From Clostridium sp. AF27-2AA (GTDB lineage: Bacteria > Bacillota > Clostridia > Lachnospirales > Lachnospiraceae): 34,496 nt of DNA. Under the pieces are notes generated by a model. It did no database searches. It worked only from the letters and a program-made list of their open reading frames with translations, and was not told the origin of the DNA. The position numbers and the translations under genes are program-made. Positions 33,077-34,496 of this stretch are shown in pieces; position 1 is the first letter of the stretch; each line of letters opens with the position of its first letter. Where the stretch lies: positions 1 through 34,496 of the forward strand of contig NZ_QUFI01000030.1 of the NCBI RefSeq assembly GCF_003478505.1. Direction: 5' to 3'.

Positions 33077-34450
33077 ATGAATCTGGAGAAGCTATTTCAT
33101 CTCGAGGAGAACCACACAGATGTCAGGACGGAAGTAATGGCCGGTATAACCACATTTATGACCATGGCCTATATCCTGGCCGTTAACCCGAGCATCCTAA
33201 GCGCGTCCGGCATGGACAGTGGTGCGGTGTTCACGGCAACCGCCCTTGCGTCCGCAATTGCAACCCTGCTTATGGCAGCACTTTCCAACTATCCGTTCGT
33301 ACTGGCACCCGGCATGGGACTGAATGCCTATTTTGCCTACACGGTAGTTCTCTCCATGGGCTATACCTGGGAGATGGCACTGGCAGCCGTATTTGTGGAA
33401 GGTATCATTTTCCTGGCACTGTCCATGACCAACGTGCGTGAGCAGATCTTCAACTCTATTCCGATGAACTTAAAGTATGCGGTATCCGCAGGTATCGGCC
33501 TGTTTATCGCGTTCATTGGTCTGCAGAATGCCCACATTGTAGTGGACAGCGCGACTCTGGTTGGAATGTACTCCTTCAAGGCATCCGTTGCAAACGGTAT
33601 GTTCTCCAGCGAAGGCATCACCGTGCTGCTGGCACTCATCGGTGTTCTGATCACCGGCGTACTTTTAGTAAAAGGCGTAAAGGGCAACATTCTCTGGGGC
33701 ATCCTGATCACCTGGGCACTTGGTATTGTATGCCAGCTGACCGGACTGTACCAGATCAATCCTGAGGCCGGATTTTACAGCCTGCTTCCGGATTTCTCCA
33801 ACGGAATTTCCATTCCGAGCCTGGCACCGACCTTCATGAAGATGGACTTCAGCCGTGTGGCTTCACTGGATTTCCTGGTAGTCATGTTCGCGTTCCTGTT
33901 CGTAGATATGTTTGATACCCTGGGAACCCTCATCGGTGTGGCATCCAAGGCCAATATGCTGGATGCGCAGGGCCGCCTGCCGCGTATCCGCGGCGCGCTG
34001 CTTTCCGACTCTGTAGGTACCGCAGTCGGCGCAGTTCTTGGTACCTCCACCACTACCACCTTTGTAGAGAGTGCGTCTGGCGTGGCAGAAGGCGGAAGAA
34101 CCGGTTTAACCGCAGTGGTAGCAGCAATCCTGTTCGCACTGTCCCTGTTCCTGTCTCCGATCTTCCTGGCTATCCCGTCCTTTGCAACGGCACCGGCCCT
34201 GATCGTGGTAGGATTTTTGATGCTGACCTCTATCCTCAAGGTAAACTTCGAGGATTACACCGAGGCAATCCCGGCCTATGTGGCAGTGATCGCAATGCCG
34301 TTCATGTACAGCATCTCCGAGGGTATCGCAATGGGAATCATCTCCTATGTAGTGATCAATCTGGTAACCGGAAAGGCAAAGGAGAAGAATATCACGCCGC
34401 TGATGTATGTGCTGGCGGTGCTGTTTGTACTCAAATATATTCTGCTGTAA
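33077..34450 (+). CDS. Purine (guanine/hypoxanthine/adenine) permease, AzgA/PbuG type
   Basis: This proton-linked importer of nucleobases has 457 residues and 12-14 hydrophobic segments. Family motifs are TEVMAGITTFMTMAYI near residue 20, APGMGLNAYFAYTV near 80, FLFVDMFDTLGTLIG near 275 and GTSTTTTFVESASGVAEGGRTG near 325. AAAGGAGG lies 6 nt before the ATG at 33077. An in-frame ATG-like start further upstream (33017) overlaps the -10 element and has no ribosome binding site. It is a single gene, followed at 27 nt by a copy of the dispersed palindromic element. Which purine is carried cannot be told from sequence alone. Confidence 0.9.
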   Translation: MNLEKLFHLEENHTDVRTEVMAGITTFMTMAYILAVNPSILSASGMDSGAVFTATALASAIATLLMAALSNYPFVLAPGMGLNAYFAYTVVLSMGYTWEMALAAVFVEGIIFLALSMTNVREQIFNSIPMNLKYAVSAGIGLFIAFIGLQNAHIVVDSATLVGMYSFKASVANGMFSSEGITVLLALIGVLITGVLLVKGVKGNILWGILITWALGIVCQLTGLYQINPEAGFYSLLPDFSNGISIPSLAPTFMKMDFSRVASLDFLVVMFAFLFVDMFDTLGTLIGVASKANMLDAQGRLPRIRGALLSDSVGTAVGAVLGTSTTTTFVESASGVAEGGRTGLTAVVAAILFALSLFLSPIFLAIPSFATAPALIVVGFLMLTSILKVNFEDYTEAIPAYVAVIAMPFMYSISEGIAMGIISYVVINLVTGKAKEKNITPLMYVLAVLFVLKYILL

Positions 34451-34454
34451 ATAA

Positions 34455-34496
34455 AAATTTGAAGAATAGTCACGAAAGGTCCGAAGCAGGCCGGGG
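34455..34496 (+). repeat. Partial copy 4 of the dispersed palindromic 3'-flank element
   Basis: The core GGTCCGAAGC is at 34478-34487, 27 nt after the permease stop, in the sense of the gene. The leader TCACGAAA and the first arm (GAAGCAGGCCGGGG) match the short-form copy B at 6398-6497. The window ends inside the first arm. Confidence 0.8.

Overview
The window looks like a gut-type Lachnospiraceae chromosome (Clostridia, Firmicutes). The basis is a low-to-middle GC sequence with strong AGGAGG-type ribosome binding sites, an hrcA-grpE-dnaK-dnaJ operon behind a CIRCE element, a complete clostridial-order Rnf operon (rnfCDGEAB), and a Gram-positive style lipoprotein TRAP receptor. I cannot name the species. 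All protein genes appear complete, but both ends of the window fall inside copies of one dispersed palindromic element, which suggests that the sequence is a contig broken at repeats.

Layout. 1-6059: purC (minus), a GtrA/GtcA-type flippase gene followed by a YfhO-type polytopic glycosyltransferase gene, and argH. 6060-6499: a convergent intergenic region with two related palindromic elements around a terminator hairpin. 6500-7246: a secreted 3D-domain cell wall protein (minus) with a WalR-like box in its leader. 7503-12395: the HrcA-controlled heat shock operon. 12514-26903: a hexuronate or sugar-acid catabolic island with an IclR regulator (minus), KDPG aldolase, two PfkB-type kinases, a GntR/FCD regulator, a TRAP transporter (dctPQM), YiaK- and YiaL-like proteins, a zinc sugar-acid dehydrogenase, UxuA, UxuB and UxaC. 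26904-27758: a long AT-rich gap with two perfect 16-bp palindromes. 27759-32876: rnfCDGEAB. 33077-34450: a purine permease of the AzgA/PbuG type.

How the genes work together. The TRAP system probably imports a sugar acid. UxaC makes D-fructuronate from glucuronate, and the zinc dehydrogenase may make it from an aldonate such as L-gulonate. UxuB reduces it to D-mannonate and UxuA dehydrates that to 2-keto-3-deoxygluconate (KDG). The KDG kinase or kinases and KdgA then give pyruvate and glyceraldehyde 3-phosphate. Matching palindromes at the iclR and kdgA promoters, and a second matching pair at the gntR and dctP promoters, point to two regulators dividing the island. Rnf couples ferredoxin oxidation to NAD reduction and ion pumping.

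The most unusual signal is the dispersed element. Four copies (two partial) start 23-27 nt after stop codons, always in the sense of the gene they follow. They share the flank GGTCCGAAGC and have hairpin arms that differ between the two complete copies on both sides of the stem. I do not recognise it as a known RNA or mobile element.
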